39,897 bases of DNA from Gnetum montanum (GCA_015680685.1 MNCI01035354.1:1045023-1084919), one strand, 5' to 3'. Shown: positions 1 to 10,700, counted from the first letter of the stretch. The notes: generated from the sequence alone by a model not told the origin. Numbers and translations are program-made.

Positions 1-737
1 TAATTGCTTTCATTTACTGCTTTCCTAGTGCGTTCAAGTACGACTTGATTACGAGCATCTACGGACGTGTACGGCTAATCAAGGAATCGGCTGCTTGACG
101 CAACGCATGAGTACGACTCAATTACGAGCATTGGCTGCTTGGTAACCCAGTAGCGTATTCCAGGATTCTGCGCTTGGTAATCCCAGTGGTAGTCCAATGT
201 GTACGACTAATTGAGGAATCAGCTGCTCATTGCTAGGCTAGAACGCATGATAAGTACGACTTAGTTACGAGCACCCACGGGTGTGTACGGCTAGCTAAGG
301 AATCGGCTGCTTATCACACCTAGGCTAAATAGGCGCCTCAGTACGACCACTTCGAGCACTTGCGTTACGTGTGATGATCCCAGTAACGGTTAGCGTTTGG
401 TAAGCCACAGTTGCATAGTTCAGGGTGTGTCCGGTAAGTGGGAACGGATGCTGACGCTAGTTAACTTAGACTTAGGACATTAGTTAGAGTTAGTTAGTTT
501 CTCAACCCTTTCCTTTGATAGCATAGGAGATAAGCCGAAAATACAAAAAAAATCACATACCTCAGACTTGCTTAACCATACACCGTGACACTTACAAGCA
601 AGCCTGGGAAGACAACGAACGATTAACCCCAAGTGTTTCTTGTGGCGTTAAGGCATTTAGTCTGCAGAGTTCGACCGGATCGCGCATGTATGCTCGTATT
701 TGTATGGTGGAGTGTAGGGGTAGCTCACCACTCATCA
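1..737 (+). mobile_element. Element Z, right part of an LTR
   Basis: This is the 3' part of an LTR whose start lies outside the window. It ends in CACTCATCA at 737, the same end as all other LTRs here. It shares the late-LTR order of the family: TTGGTAATCCCAG blocks, an AACCATACACC block, GGGAAGACAACGAACG, then TAGGGGTAGCTCACCACTCATCA-like sequence. The sequence directly after it (738 on) aligns with the middle of the 3' LTR of element A, so Z is inserted inside the 5' LTR of A. The expected 5-bp target copy CTTGG is at 738-742; its partner would lie left of the window. Z keeps many CpG sites, unlike the older elements, so it is probably younger. Whether it is a solo LTR or a full element cannot be seen. 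Confidence 0.75.
38..313 (+). repeat. Direct 60-bp subrepeats in the Z LTR
   Basis: Positions 38-97 and 254-313 are two similar 60-bp units. Both start GTACGACTT, contain TTACGAGCA and GTGTACGGCTA, and end GGAATCGGCTGCTT. Partial copies lie at about 111-145 and 199-235. The spacing of the two full units is 216 bp. Such subrepeats are a common way for LTRs to lengthen; no function is shown. Confidence 0.7.
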
Positions 738-1084
738 CTTGGTAATCCCAGTAGTGGACGTATACAACAAGTTGGGAATGAACTCTCATCATACATAGGT
801 TAGTCTAGATTTTACTTTCCATGTTAATTTGCTTAATTAATTGATTTCTTTATTACCATTGGGAGAAGCATAAGGCCAAAACAACATCAATTATCATATG
901 TCTCACATTGGACTAAACCATACATGAAAAAGCTACCACTAGTCCAAGTGGGAAGACAATGAACTATGATCAAAACATAACGATCTAGATGCCACAACTA
1001 GTCCCATCCAAAGAATTCAACTGAATTGTGCATGAACACTTGTGATTTGTATGGTTGGACATAGGGGTACCTTGCTGCTCATCA
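738..1084 (+). mobile_element. 5' LTR of A, 3' portion
   Basis: This is the last 347 bp of the A 5' LTR, ending GCTGCTCATCA. It aligns along its whole length with 13906-14256, including the blocks TTAATTAATTGATTTCTT and CATCAATTATCATATG. The first ~600 bp (promoter half) were displaced by the insertion of Z. Confidence 0.85.
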
Positions 1085-1085
1085 T

Positions 1086-1103
1086 TGGTGTCGTTGTTGG
1101 GGA
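1086..1103 (+). other. Primer binding site of A (tRNA-Asp)
   Basis: TGGTGTCGTTGTTGGGGA starts one base after the LTR. Plant tRNA-Asp(GUC) predicts TGGCGCCGTTGCCGGGGA, so it matches 14 of 18, and every difference is C to T. The leader that follows (GGTGTTAGTTATCTAGATTAG) is shared with D and B. Confidence 0.8.
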
Positions 1104-1214
1104 TGGTGTTAGTTATCTAGATTAGTTATATTATACACGATTGCTATAAAAGTATCAGCGGGTTATCTTTTAGGAAATATTAATATTTTATTTTAAGTCA
1201 CACACGTTGAAGCC

Positions 1215-1440
1215 ATGTCTTCTTCACATGGGATCAATAACACATCATGTGATGAGAACATTCATTTGAAAACTAATAAGATCTACATTGAAATGAATTG
1301 GGATGAACAATGTCAACCAAGGATTTCCTATGCTCATTTCCACACTTACTAAACTCAAGGACTAGGTTCACCTAAGGAAGACAATCCTAGATGAGATGGA
1401 ATAAATCCTAGATCAAGGAGGGCCTCAAGGCCTAGGTCCT
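1215..1440 (+). pseudogene. gag: gag of A, N-terminal part (cut by D)
   Basis: The start ATG is at 1215, at the same distance from the leader as the gag ATG of B (24623) and D (6741). The reading MSSSHGINNTSC... KTNKIY resembles MSLSQD... TNKIYDE in B and TSKIYDE in D. Stop codons interrupt it near 1355 and 1394. It ends with a segment (NPR.DGINPRSR..RPR) that matches the DGTSPRTRG.IRPK block of B. Element D is inserted immediately after; the last five bases (1436-1440) are the left target-site copy. The rest of the gene resumes at 7783. Structural Gag protein would form the particle; this copy is dead. Confidence 0.75.
1436..1440. repeat. Left target-site copy of D
   Basis: GTCCT directly precedes the D LTR end TGATGAGT. 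Its partner GACCT is at 7778-7782. One transversion separates them. Confidence 0.6.
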
Positions 1441-2449
1441 TGATGAGTGGTGAGGTACCCCTACACTCAACCATACGAATACGAGTGTTCACACACAATC
1501 CGGTTGAACTTTGCAAACATGCTAGTTGTGGTATCTAGATAGTTACACATTGATCGCAGTTCATTGTCTTCCCACCTGGACTAGTATTTGCTTTGTCATG
1601 TATGGTTTAGTCCAAAGCGAGATGTATGATGTGATCCTAAACTAGTGCTACTCCTAGAGACAATGGAAAATAATCTGGATTAAACTAATAAGCAATAGGA
1701 AATGAAGTCTAAGCTAGCCTAAGTGCGATAAGCATCCATTCCTTAATCATTCGTACACATCTTGGACCTTGTACATGACTACTATTGGGATTACCAAGCA
1801 TAGATCCTAGGTACGCAATTGGGTTACCAAGTAGTTACACTTAAATGCTCATGATTAAGTTATACTCATTCAGCATTTAACAATAGGAATAGTAAATGAT
1901 GGTAAAGAAATATTAACTAGGAAAAAAATAAATAACAATAACAATTAAACAATTAAAACTAAGTGAATGCTGCAATGATGAAGTAATCTCGATCTTTATT
2001 TTCGATCATGTGCATGTCCAAATACGTTGCACTCAAATAAAGGTGTTGTACAATTACAAACATCACACTACGGGCATGCACTTAGGAAAATAGTCTAACT
2101 CCTATGGAAACAAACTACAAGAGCTTCACTACAACTACTCAAAAAGATGCCTAAGTGTGGCGGGTGTGGACTTATTTATAACTAGAGACAGACTCTACAT
2201 AAATGGGGCCACATCGATGCATGCGTGGATGCGTCGATGGGGCCACATCAACGTGGTCACATCAACGGGGCTACATCGACGTGGCCTAGTTGATGCAGCC
2301 CCAATATCGACGGTTCGATAATAGGGGTTCGATATTGGGACTCATCAGATAATAGGGGTTTGATAATAGGGGTTTGATATTAGCACCTGGATAACAAGGG
2401 TCTGATAATAGGGGTCCGATATTAGCACCTAACAAACCATGATTCATTG
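1441..2449 (-). mobile_element. 3' LTR of D
   Basis: This LTR is 1009 bp. In its own sense it starts with a decayed CAATGAATCA (family form TGATGAGTCA) and ends CACTCATCA. The U3 half (about 2180-2449) holds GATAATAGGGG/TCGATATT subrepeats and CATCGACGCATC-type repeats near 2210-2290. A TATA box, TATAAATA, is at 2180-2173. It is about 108 bp longer than its partner, partly from a segment near 1975-2055 and an extra GGATAACAAGGG subrepeat near 2390. Confidence 0.85.
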
Positions 2450-2623
2450 TACCTCCACGACTGGATAACAACTCGTCCTTGAGTCAACGAAAGTAAGGAC
2501 CAAGCTCAATTGATTACATAGTGGATATGTATGAGATTATTGACTGACTAGAAATTTATTCATGCCACAGTGGATAGGACAAAATTGGGACACAGACACA
2601 AAATTACAAAACTTTGTTGGAAC
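2450..2623 (-). other. D 3' untranslated region and weak polypurine tract
   Basis: In D sense this runs from the aORF stop to the LTR. It includes the conserved TTGACTCAAGGACGAG block, also present before the B and A 3' LTRs, and ends GTGGAGGTA against the LTR. GGAGG is the best polypurine candidate; A has GGAGGA at the same place. Confidence 0.55.
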
Positions 2624-3028
2624 TCATGTGGTTCCTTTGTCTTGTGCTTTAGGCTTCTACGAGTGATATCATTGAAGAAGCGCCTAATGTTTCTCCTCTT
2701 CTATCTGAGGATTATGAGCCGTCCATGCTGATGTTCCAATGTTTGATGGATTCGGCACTTTTCATGGACACGACAACTGTGGAAACACTTGATTGGCCTT
2801 GACATGCCATGTCGCAAATAGTTATCATTCCTCTTCATAGGCTTGGGCCCTGACCTCTCCACCTTTTTCTTGGCTAGATTGTGTAGTGACAGGAGGTCCC
2901 TAATGGGTGCTGAATAATTGTGCCTCTTGTTTTGCATGTTCTACATGAGGTCCTTGGCCTTTGCCTCCCCTTGGGCATTCAGTTGCATCTTAAGAAGGTC
3001 CTCCTTGTTGTCCTCTTTTAGGGGTCAT
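2624..3028 (-). pseudogene. aORF of D with large internal deletion
   Basis: The start ATG at 3028 begins MTPKRGQQGGPS, matching the aORF start MAPKRGQQ of B (28988). About 55 codons of N-terminus are followed directly by the C-terminal tail: AQAYEEE, then NPSNIGTSAW and KAQDKGTT, the counterparts of KAYEEE, TPSNIGTLTW and QQDKGKAS in B. About 2.3 kb of coding sequence present in B is missing at the GGEVR/AQAYEEE junction. The remaining 405 nt keep one frame, with stops at S13-, H- and EEE-stop positions. What the full protein does is unknown (see the B entry). This copy could at most give a short peptide. Confidence 0.7.
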
Positions 3029-3058
3029 CTATAATCACAAGAAGATAAATTGTTAGTA
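3029..3058 (-). promoter_or_regulatory. Putative 3' splice site before the D aORF
   Basis: In D sense: TACTAAC (3058-3052, identical to the consensus branch site), a pyrimidine-rich stretch with ATCTTCTT, then GATTATAG abutting the ATG at 3028. The same arrangement precedes the B aORF, and decayed forms are in A and C. The D donor is not identified; the segment that carries the donor in B is missing here. Confidence 0.5.
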
Positions 3059-4414
3059 AGGTTATTAAAATAAGTTCAGTTATTTCATACCTTACTCATT
3101 GTCTTTAATAAATGTTGAATTCTTTGCTTAGTGTGATTTTAGAGTTAGAAAGTTTTTCAAGGAAGTTGCCCTAAAAGTTTAATATTAGAGTTGGTTTGTT
3201 TAGGTGACACATAAAAGAATATGTAATGGTTTTGAGCAATGTTTGACAAAATGATGACAAGGGAAAGAATAGATTTAGCAATGAAGTACTCGGAGGGTAT
3301 AAAATAATGTGGTGATGTGCAGAAAGTATAAATTACAAAAGTCACCCAAGTGGATCCTCCCCAAAGTAGGTTCTAACCTATAATGCCCTTGCGTAACCAC
3401 ACCTTAAAATGTCCATGGGTACTAGAAGGGTTAAATGTAATCTACACCAATGCAATAAAACACACACATGTAGATACCACCATGATGAGGTATGAATTCA
3501 ATGCTACATAAGACACGAGTCACAAATACACGAACAACGAGATAGGATGAATCGTAGAAGGGTTTGCAAAGATTAGGACATGAGGCAACTAACCTAGGGC
3601 ACAGTAAATCTTGAATGTAGACATGATTAATGTGTCATTAGCCTATCACTCCAAAATCAAGACCAAGTCCATTCCTTTGATTAGTGACATCGCATTGTTT
3701 CATCCAATGATGAACAACCATAAGAGCTTCATGACAGCAAGGTGTACGATCACTTGGCATTTTGTGCAAGGGAGGAGTGACTTGGAATTTCTTTGTGGCA
3801 TACTTTTTGTTTGGCAGCTTTGGCACACACTCTTTTTTTTTAAAAAAGTACTTAATCCAGAGAAGCCACCTACCTTCAGGCATGGGTGCATGTCTTTTGA
3901 GTGGGACCCCCTAGAAAAGCGTTAGGTTCTTTATTGGGTGCCTTTAATACTCTTACTCCCATTTTTTGTTAGATCTACAAGGATCTTAGTACAACCAAGT
4001 TGCAAGATAGCACCTATAGATGTCACCAAAGAGAATCCACAAGTCCCCTTGATGTCACACCCTGGCCATTCCCTCTTAGTCCATCCTTCTTCGCTTTGGG
4101 AAGAATGAGCACAAAATTACTTTAAGTTTTAATGATGTCAAGAATATCATTGTACACATAGTAGAACCTCTTATTAATAGAATGGTTGGGTGGATGTGAT
4201 GGGCTTGCTATTCAAATAATTAGTCACCTGAGACTTGATAGCATAGAATAACACCTCAACCAACGAGTCACATGAGTGTTTTATTTGTAGATGAGATTAC
4301 TCATAAAAAGATAAAAAGAAAAAAAGAAAAAATAGTAAATTGAAAGCTGAAAAACTGGAAAACAAAAAATTGTAAAATTAAAGAAAATGAAAACATTTAT
4401 TAATTCTACTATTG
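3059..4414 (-). other. D spacer between gag and aORF
   Basis: No reading frame with family support is present. It aligns in blocks with the B spacer (26986-28987): a T-rich run just after the gag stop (A-rich on plus, 4300-4400), the block AGAGGGAATGGC...GTGTGACATCAAGG, the block ACATGCACCCATG, and TTTGGGGAGGATCCACTTG. Relative to B it lacks about 555 bp, the segment holding the internal promoter. A small frame at 3638-3891 has a counterpart in B but probably reflects nucleotide similarity only. Confidence 0.6.
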
Positions 4415-6741
4415 TTAGAATGGGGGATACCCCCCATAGCTAAACTTTTGGGCATGTCTAGAATTAATAAATGGAAAATGCGGATCCATGCATGTTGGAA
4501 ATATTAGAGTTTGATCATGTCCAAACCATTGGGTGTCTTTTGATGTGGTGGTTGGAATGTACCCAAATTGGGGTGCACACACTTGATTAAAGTTGACATA
4601 GTGGGGCAAGTTATAAGATGTGGTTAATTGATAAGGAGTTGAACCACTATGGCACCCGTGATGATAGGATGGTATGCAAGGATTAATCTGTCTCCCAACA
4701 TGGCTATATTCATTAGGCTGCATGGTTGTTGAAGTGTTAATTGGTGGTCCAAATAGAGTCACAAGAGGTGTTGAGTTCGAAGGAGAAGATGCATCACAGT
4801 GCTGAACTTGTGCTAAGTTGGTGGATGCAATGGTTTTAGAACTGTGTTGTCTCTTTCTATGATCATGCCTAAAGAAAGGATGCTTTTGACATTGTGGAGA
4901 ACCTCCACTACTATTGATAGTAGTAGCACAAGTAACATTTGTGGGTTGCTGTTGTGGTACAAAACCTTCTGGCACAGCTAGTGGTGATGTAGAAGGGGGT
5001 GAAGTATGAGAATATTGAGGTTGAGGAGAAGTGTAAGGCACATGAGGTGGTGATCTTGTTGGAGAGGACATGGGTGGATAGTACTAGAGAGAATGATAAT
5101 GATGAGATGAGGTAGAGGATGTTGAACCCATTAGAGAAATAGGGTGTTGAATATAATAAGCATTTGGCGTTGGGACATATGAAGGGTATGGTCTAGTTGG
5201 TTATGGCCTCCCCCAGGACTGAGGTTTTTGCCACTGTGGTTGGACACAATATTTTTTATGAACTCTGGATGTAAAATTCCTCCCCAATGCTCATGTAAAT
5301 GTGACAAGATTGGGCATTGACCTTTGGGGTGATCGTACAGGCAAATATTACATTGATATGTATGATTGGTAATTGAGTTCCTATCCTTATTTTCTTCAAG
5401 CCTTCTCTCCAAATGTCTAGTGGTGTTCTATCCTATTTCTTGGTACATCATGGTTCTTCCTCTAATAATGTTGGCATATTCTCCATATATTTCATATACC
5501 CAATCCATCATCTTATTGATCTTTTCCTCAATTTCATCTAGTGATTGTAGGATTGGAAAAGATGATTCCACCTCCTTGAAGTGAGTTGACTTCTCCTCTT
5601 CATGATCATGGACCCTTGTTAAGTTGAGATTTTGGTCCTGTTGAGAACTTTCAACATTCTCCCATTTAGCTATTTCTCCTTCTTCTTTTGCTACCCGCTT
5701 AATAAGCTCTTGGAGTTGATGGGTTCATAGCTCATATAGTTGACCTCAGGCGTACATCCCTAGGGTCTTTCTTGTTTCATTATGGAGCCCATCCATGATA
5801 TGGTACATTAGCCTTTCCTTGGAGAATCCATGACTTGGGCAATTGTTTAACAATGCATAATATCTTTCTAAGGCCATGTCCAAGGGTTCATGTTGTGCCT
5901 GTTTCCACTCTTGGATTTGTATCCTCAAGGCTGACACTTTTGCATAAGTTTGATATCTTTCATTGAAGAGTTCTACCACTGTTGACCAACGTTGAATTGA
6001 TTTCAGTTTTAAAGACCTATACCATACTTTTTCTTGGCCAACAAGTTTCATAGGAAATAGCCTAAGTTTTTGCCATCCATTATCAATATTATTCCATGTA
6101 CAGGCATTGTAGAAGGCTTGTAAATTTTGTTACGGATCTAAATCATAACCTCTTGAAAACTTGGGAAAGTTATTTAAATCAAGCCTGGACAGATGACTTT
6201 CTTTGCAATGCCTGTAGGATATTCAAATAGCCTCTTGTATAAGCATTAGGCTCTTAGTGGCCAGCAAGGGTTCATCATCACTAGGTAGGTTCTGAGTTTG
6301 TGAGTTGGGATGATGTTGTCCTTATTCATGTTGGTGTTCTTGAGTTTTTTTGTGAGCTCAATCTTTAGCTCTATGCCAATCCCTTGAAAGATAGTCATCC
6401 ATGTCACAATCTAACGTTGAAGGAGTAGAGGAAGAGAAGGAACTGTAAAACTCATTATGACTTTTGTAAGTCTTCCAATCATCCCCAAGTAAGTTCTTGT
6501 TAGTTATTGAGAATGTCTTAGGCCTTTTAGGTCCCCTTTTCCTATGGGATGTTCCATCCTCACTAGAGGTATCTGGGTTGGATGACAAAAGTTCTTGAGT
6601 ATCGTTGGTGCATCCTTGAACATATAAAACTCCTGCATAAAATTGAGTACTCCAAACTTCATCTTCATCATAAATTTTGCTGGTTCTTTGATGAATCACC
6701 TCATTAGTGGTTGCGGGATCATAGTCTTGTGAGAGAGACAT
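4415..6741 (-). pseudogene. gag: gag of D
   Basis: This gene encoded the structural polyprotein of the particle; it is about 775 codons from ATG at 6741 to the stop after SYGGYPPF at 4415. Order: an N-terminal region with KIYDEDE and a Ser-rich block; a capsid (Retrotrans_gag-like) part about 5746-6200 with LVGQEKVWYRSL, W..VVELFNERYQTYAKVSALR and HGFSKERLMYHIMDGL; an acidic coiled region; a zinc knuckle CNICLYDHPKGQC at 5352-5314; and a Pro/Ser/Thr/Gln-rich tail with SPPHVPYTSPQPQYSHTSPP. Stops follow GMYA near 5746 and elsewhere, and a frame change lies between 5131 and 5071. No protease follows. Among the four gag copies this one has the fewest breaks. The knuckle is one residue shorter than the usual CX2CX4HX4C. 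Confidence 0.8.
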
Positions 6742-6857
6742 TGTTGTGAATCATGTGTGACATAGTTGAAATTAATTTATTTTCTAAAAGATATATATCG
6801 TGAATACTTTGTTATAGCGATCTTGTATGATATAACTAATCTAGATAACTAGCACTG

Positions 6858-6875
6858 TCCCTGGCAATGGTGCCA
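6858..6875 (-). other. Primer binding site of D (tRNA-Asp)
   Basis: In D sense TGGCACCATTGCCAGGGA, one base after the LTR end. It matches 15 of 18 of the tRNA-Asp(GUC) complement; the three differences are G to A. Confidence 0.85.
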
Positions 6876-6876
6876 A

Positions 6877-7777
6877 TGATGAGTGACGAGGTACCCCTAC
6901 ACTCAACCATACGAATATGAGCGTTCATGCATGATTCAGTCGAACTCCATAGATGGGCTAGTTGTGGTATCTAGATAGTTACACGTTGATCACAGTTCAC
7001 TGTCTTCCCACCTGGACTAGTATTTGCTTTGTCATGTATGGTTTAGTCTAGAGTGAGGCATATGATGTGATCCTAAACTAGTGCTACTCTTAAAGATAAT
7101 GGAAAATAATCTGGATTAAACTAATAAGCAATAGGAAATGAAGTCTAAGCTAGCCTAAGTGTAATGAGCATTCGTTCCTTAATCATCTGTACATATCTTG
7201 ACCTTGTCCATGACTACTATTGGGTTACCAAGCGTAGATCCTAGGTACGCTACTAGGTTACCAAGTGGTCACACTTAAATGCTCGTGATTAATTCGTACA
7301 CATTCCGCATTTAACAATAGGAATAGTAAATGAAGGTAAATAAATATTAACTAAGAAAATAATAAAGAACAATAACAATTAATAATAATAATTAAACAAT
7401 TAAAACTAAGTGAATGTTGCAATGACTATGCCAATTACAAGCATCACACTGTGGGCATGCACTTGGGAAAATAGTCTAACTCCCACGGAAAAAAATTGCA
7501 AGAGCTTCACTACAACTACTCAAAAAGATGCCTAAGTGCAGTGGGTGCACACTTATTTATAACTAGAGATAGACTTTGCCTAAACGGGGCTGCGTCGACG
7601 CATGGCTGGATGCGTTAATGGTGCCACATCAACGTGGCCATGTCAACGGGGCTGCATCAACTCAGCCTAGTTGACATAGCCCTAATATCGAGGATTTGAT
7701 ATCGAGACTCATCAGATAATAGGGGTCCGATAATAGGGGTCTGATGATATCAGCACCTAACAAACCATGATTCATTA
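6877..7777 (-). mobile_element. 5' LTR of D
   Basis: This LTR is 901 bp. In its own sense it starts TAATGAATCA and ends CACTCATCA next to the primer site. The U3 has GATAATAGGGG repeats (about 7710-7745) and GTCGACGCATGG-type repeats (about 7590-7680). The TATA box TATAAATA at 7561-7554 would drive the genomic RNA. It pairs with 1441-2449. Confidence 0.85.
7554..7561 (-). promoter_or_regulatory. TATA box of the D 5' LTR
   Basis: TATAAATA on the minus strand, in the context AGTTATAAATAAG, conserved in the partner LTR (2180-2173) and in F (39832-39825). Confidence 0.6.
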
Positions 7778-7782
7778 GACCT
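7778..7782. repeat. Right target-site copy of D
   Basis: GACCT directly follows the decayed D LTR end (TTCATTA) and pairs with GTCCT at 1436-1440. Confidence 0.6.
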
Positions 7783-10700
7783 ACTCTAAACCTAGATAAG
7801 ATAAATCAAGAGACCATGGGAAGAACTATAGGAGTCATGGCGATTCTCCCAGTTCTTCATCTTCCTCTTCCTCTAAAATGTCTAGTTCTGATGAAGATGA
7901 ACATAGGTATAGAGATAGAGCTTCACTATGGGGTCAAGATAAAGATAGAAATTGAACCTAAGGGCAAAATCAAAGACATCAAAATGAGCATAGACAAGAC
8001 CATCACAATCAGATGAATAGAAATATAGATTATCACCATGATGTGTCTAGTACAGATGAATCCTTGTTGGCTGCTAGGGGCCTAACACAGATTAGGGAGG
8101 TAGTTCAAATACCCCAAAGTCATCAAAGGGACAACTGCATCAAATAGATTAACATGAACAACATTCCTAAATTTATGGAAGGCTATAATTCTGATTCACA
8201 ACATCACTTACAAGGCTTCCATGATGCCTGTGCCTTGAAAAATATCGAAAGTAAGTGGCAAAAGCCTAAGCTTTTCCATAGAACACTAATAGATGAAGCT
8301 AAAAGTTGGTATAGATCATTAGAACCAAGTTTCATCCACTAGTGATGCATAATGGTAGAAGTTTTCAACAAAAAATACCAAACCTATGTAAGAGTGTCCA
8401 ACCTAAAAAAACAAATCTAGGGGTGGAAGTATGAAAATCATGAACCCTGGGATGTGGCCTTGGATAGATACTTTTCGCTACTACATAGATGTCTTGGTCA
8501 TGATTTCTCTCAAAAAATGCAACTTTTGTACATCATATATGGGCTTTGTAATGAAATGAAGGAGAAGCCTGGGATTTATGCCCAAGGATAGTTACATAAA
8601 CTAAAAGTCCATTAGATACAAAGGCTAATTGAGTCTGTGGCAGAAGAAGAAGGAGAGCTATGTAAATGAGAGAATGTAGAGGAAGATAATTGGGAATCAA
8701 CTCTTGAAAGGAAAAGGGTCCACATCTATGATAAGGAAAAAGAGGCAGCTCTTGATGAGATGATTTCACAACAAACCTTGCTAATACAAAAGTCTATCAA
8801 TGAGCCTAAAGCAAAGCTAGATAAGATGTTGGAATGGATAAATGAGAAAGTTACAACTTGTGTAAAAATCATAGAGGAGAGAGTAATGTAAAATAAATCA
8901 AGTGACCACAATAAAAGGAGGGTAAAGAACCAAGAGACTGGTAAGAACACTAATTGGTAGAAAGGGAAAATGGCCATAGAAGAAGAGGATATAGACTCAA
9001 CCATTGAAGAAGATAATGGATGTGACATCTACATATATGACCATATAAAGGGCTATTGCCTAGTCATGTTACATCTACATGAGTATTGGGCTTTTGCATT
9101 GAATCCCAAGTTTGTATAAAAGCAAATGCCTAGGAAATTACCTTACTCACAAGGTAATTATAGATAATCCTATAACCAATTGTACTATCCTAGTAGGACT
9201 TCTTATCAACCTCAAAACCACTATCATCAACTATAGTGGAAAAACCCACAACCATGGGGGAGGCCATCATCAAACTAGCACTACACTTCTTGCCAACTAA
9301 ATCCATATGGATATTACATTCAACAACCTATTTCCCCAACTAGTTCTACTTTATCTACCTGAAATCATTACTACCACTCTCTCAAATATCATCAACCGGC
9401 AACATCTTATATGAGATCACCACCTCACACCTCTTACCCTCCATCATATCCTTAATATTCTCATACTCACCTCCACCATATGTCACCTCCAACAACACAG
9501 GAAGGTTCAACACCACGACATCAACAAGAAAATGTCACTTGTGCTATGAACATACACAAAAATGATAATGCTAGTAGATCTCAACCACAACCTTAGAAAT
9601 GTCCTTTCTTTAGGGTAGTTTCCTCACACAAGCACAAAACATGTAGACCTATTAGCACATCAAAACTAGCACAAGGCCAGTTTGGTGCAACATCCTTCCT
9701 TGCCAGAACAATGTCTCCTAATCATACACAAAAGCCAACAACCATTACCACTTCAACACAAGACATAAATGATTAACTTATCATTATGGAGAGATAGGAA
9801 AATCCATGCATCACTAATAGTAAAGGATGTAGTTGTGGACTGGAAATTCAAAATATTAACACAACCCACAACAAAGCTAAGGAACAAGTGTGTGAGCAAA
9901 AAACAATCTACGTAGTAGACACTAAACCAGAAGACATGCAGTGGCTTGAAAATGATAATATAAAATTGTTTCAAAAATGCATGGATGCAATTGATCCACT
10001 TATTATTTCTAGACTTAAGAAAATGGACCAAATATAGGACTTAGATGCATATATCTTACACTCTGGTTATACACTAGAAAAGGATATTAAACATGGAGAC
10101 TTAAAAATTAAAATAGAAAATCAAGAAGAAGATGAAAACACATTTGGACCCATAAAAATAGAAATTACCTTCAAGTCTGGATGAAGATACATCACCCTCC
10201 ATCATATCCTCAATATTCTCATACTCACCTCCACCATATGTCACCTCCAACAACACAAGAAGGTTCAACACCACGACATTAATGAAAGAATGCCACTTGT
10301 GCTGCAAACATACACAAAAATGATAATGCTATTAGATCTCAACCACAACCTCAAAAACATCCTTTCTTTATGGTAGTTTCCTCACCCAAGCATAAAACAC
10401 GTAGAGCTACTAGCAAATTAAAACTAGCACAAGGCTAGTCTGGTGCAACACCCTTCCTTGCTAGAATAATGTCTCCTAATCATACAAAAAAGCCAACAAC
10501 CATTACCACTCCAACACAAGACATAAATGATGAACTTATCATTGTGGAAAGATAGGAAAATCCATGCATCACTAATAGTAAAGAGTGTAGTTGTGGACCG
10601 AAAATTGAAAATGTTAACATAACCCACAACAAAGCTAAGGAACAAGTATGTGAGCAAAAACCAATCTACATAATAGCCACTAAACTAGAAGACACACAAT

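Larger units (their letters stand above)
1441..7777 (-). mobile_element. Element D, complete pol-less LTR retrotransposon
   Basis: This is a structurally complete element of 6337 bp on the minus strand. Order in its own sense: 5' LTR (6877-7777), primer site (6858-6875), gag (6741-4415), spacer, shortened aORF (3028-2624), 3' LTR (2449-1441). The flanks are GTCCT at 1436-1440 and GACCT at 7778-7782, a 5-bp duplication with one mismatch. The gag of element A is interrupted exactly here. The two LTRs look about 90% alike by eye, so the insertion is old but younger than A. There is no protease, RT, RNase H or integrase. With its gag the best preserved of the pol-less copies, D resembles the gag-only non-autonomous plant elements (TR-GAG type), but with a leftover extra ORF. 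Confidence 0.85.

Noticed and set aside
38-313. CRISPR-like repeat arrangement
   Set aside because: There are only two full 60-bp units plus fragments, in an LTR of a plant retrotransposon. Spacing and content do not fit.
8726-9028. 100-codon minus-strand frame with hydrophobic stretches
   Set aside because: It is the antisense of the A gag charged region; the plus-strand reading has family support.
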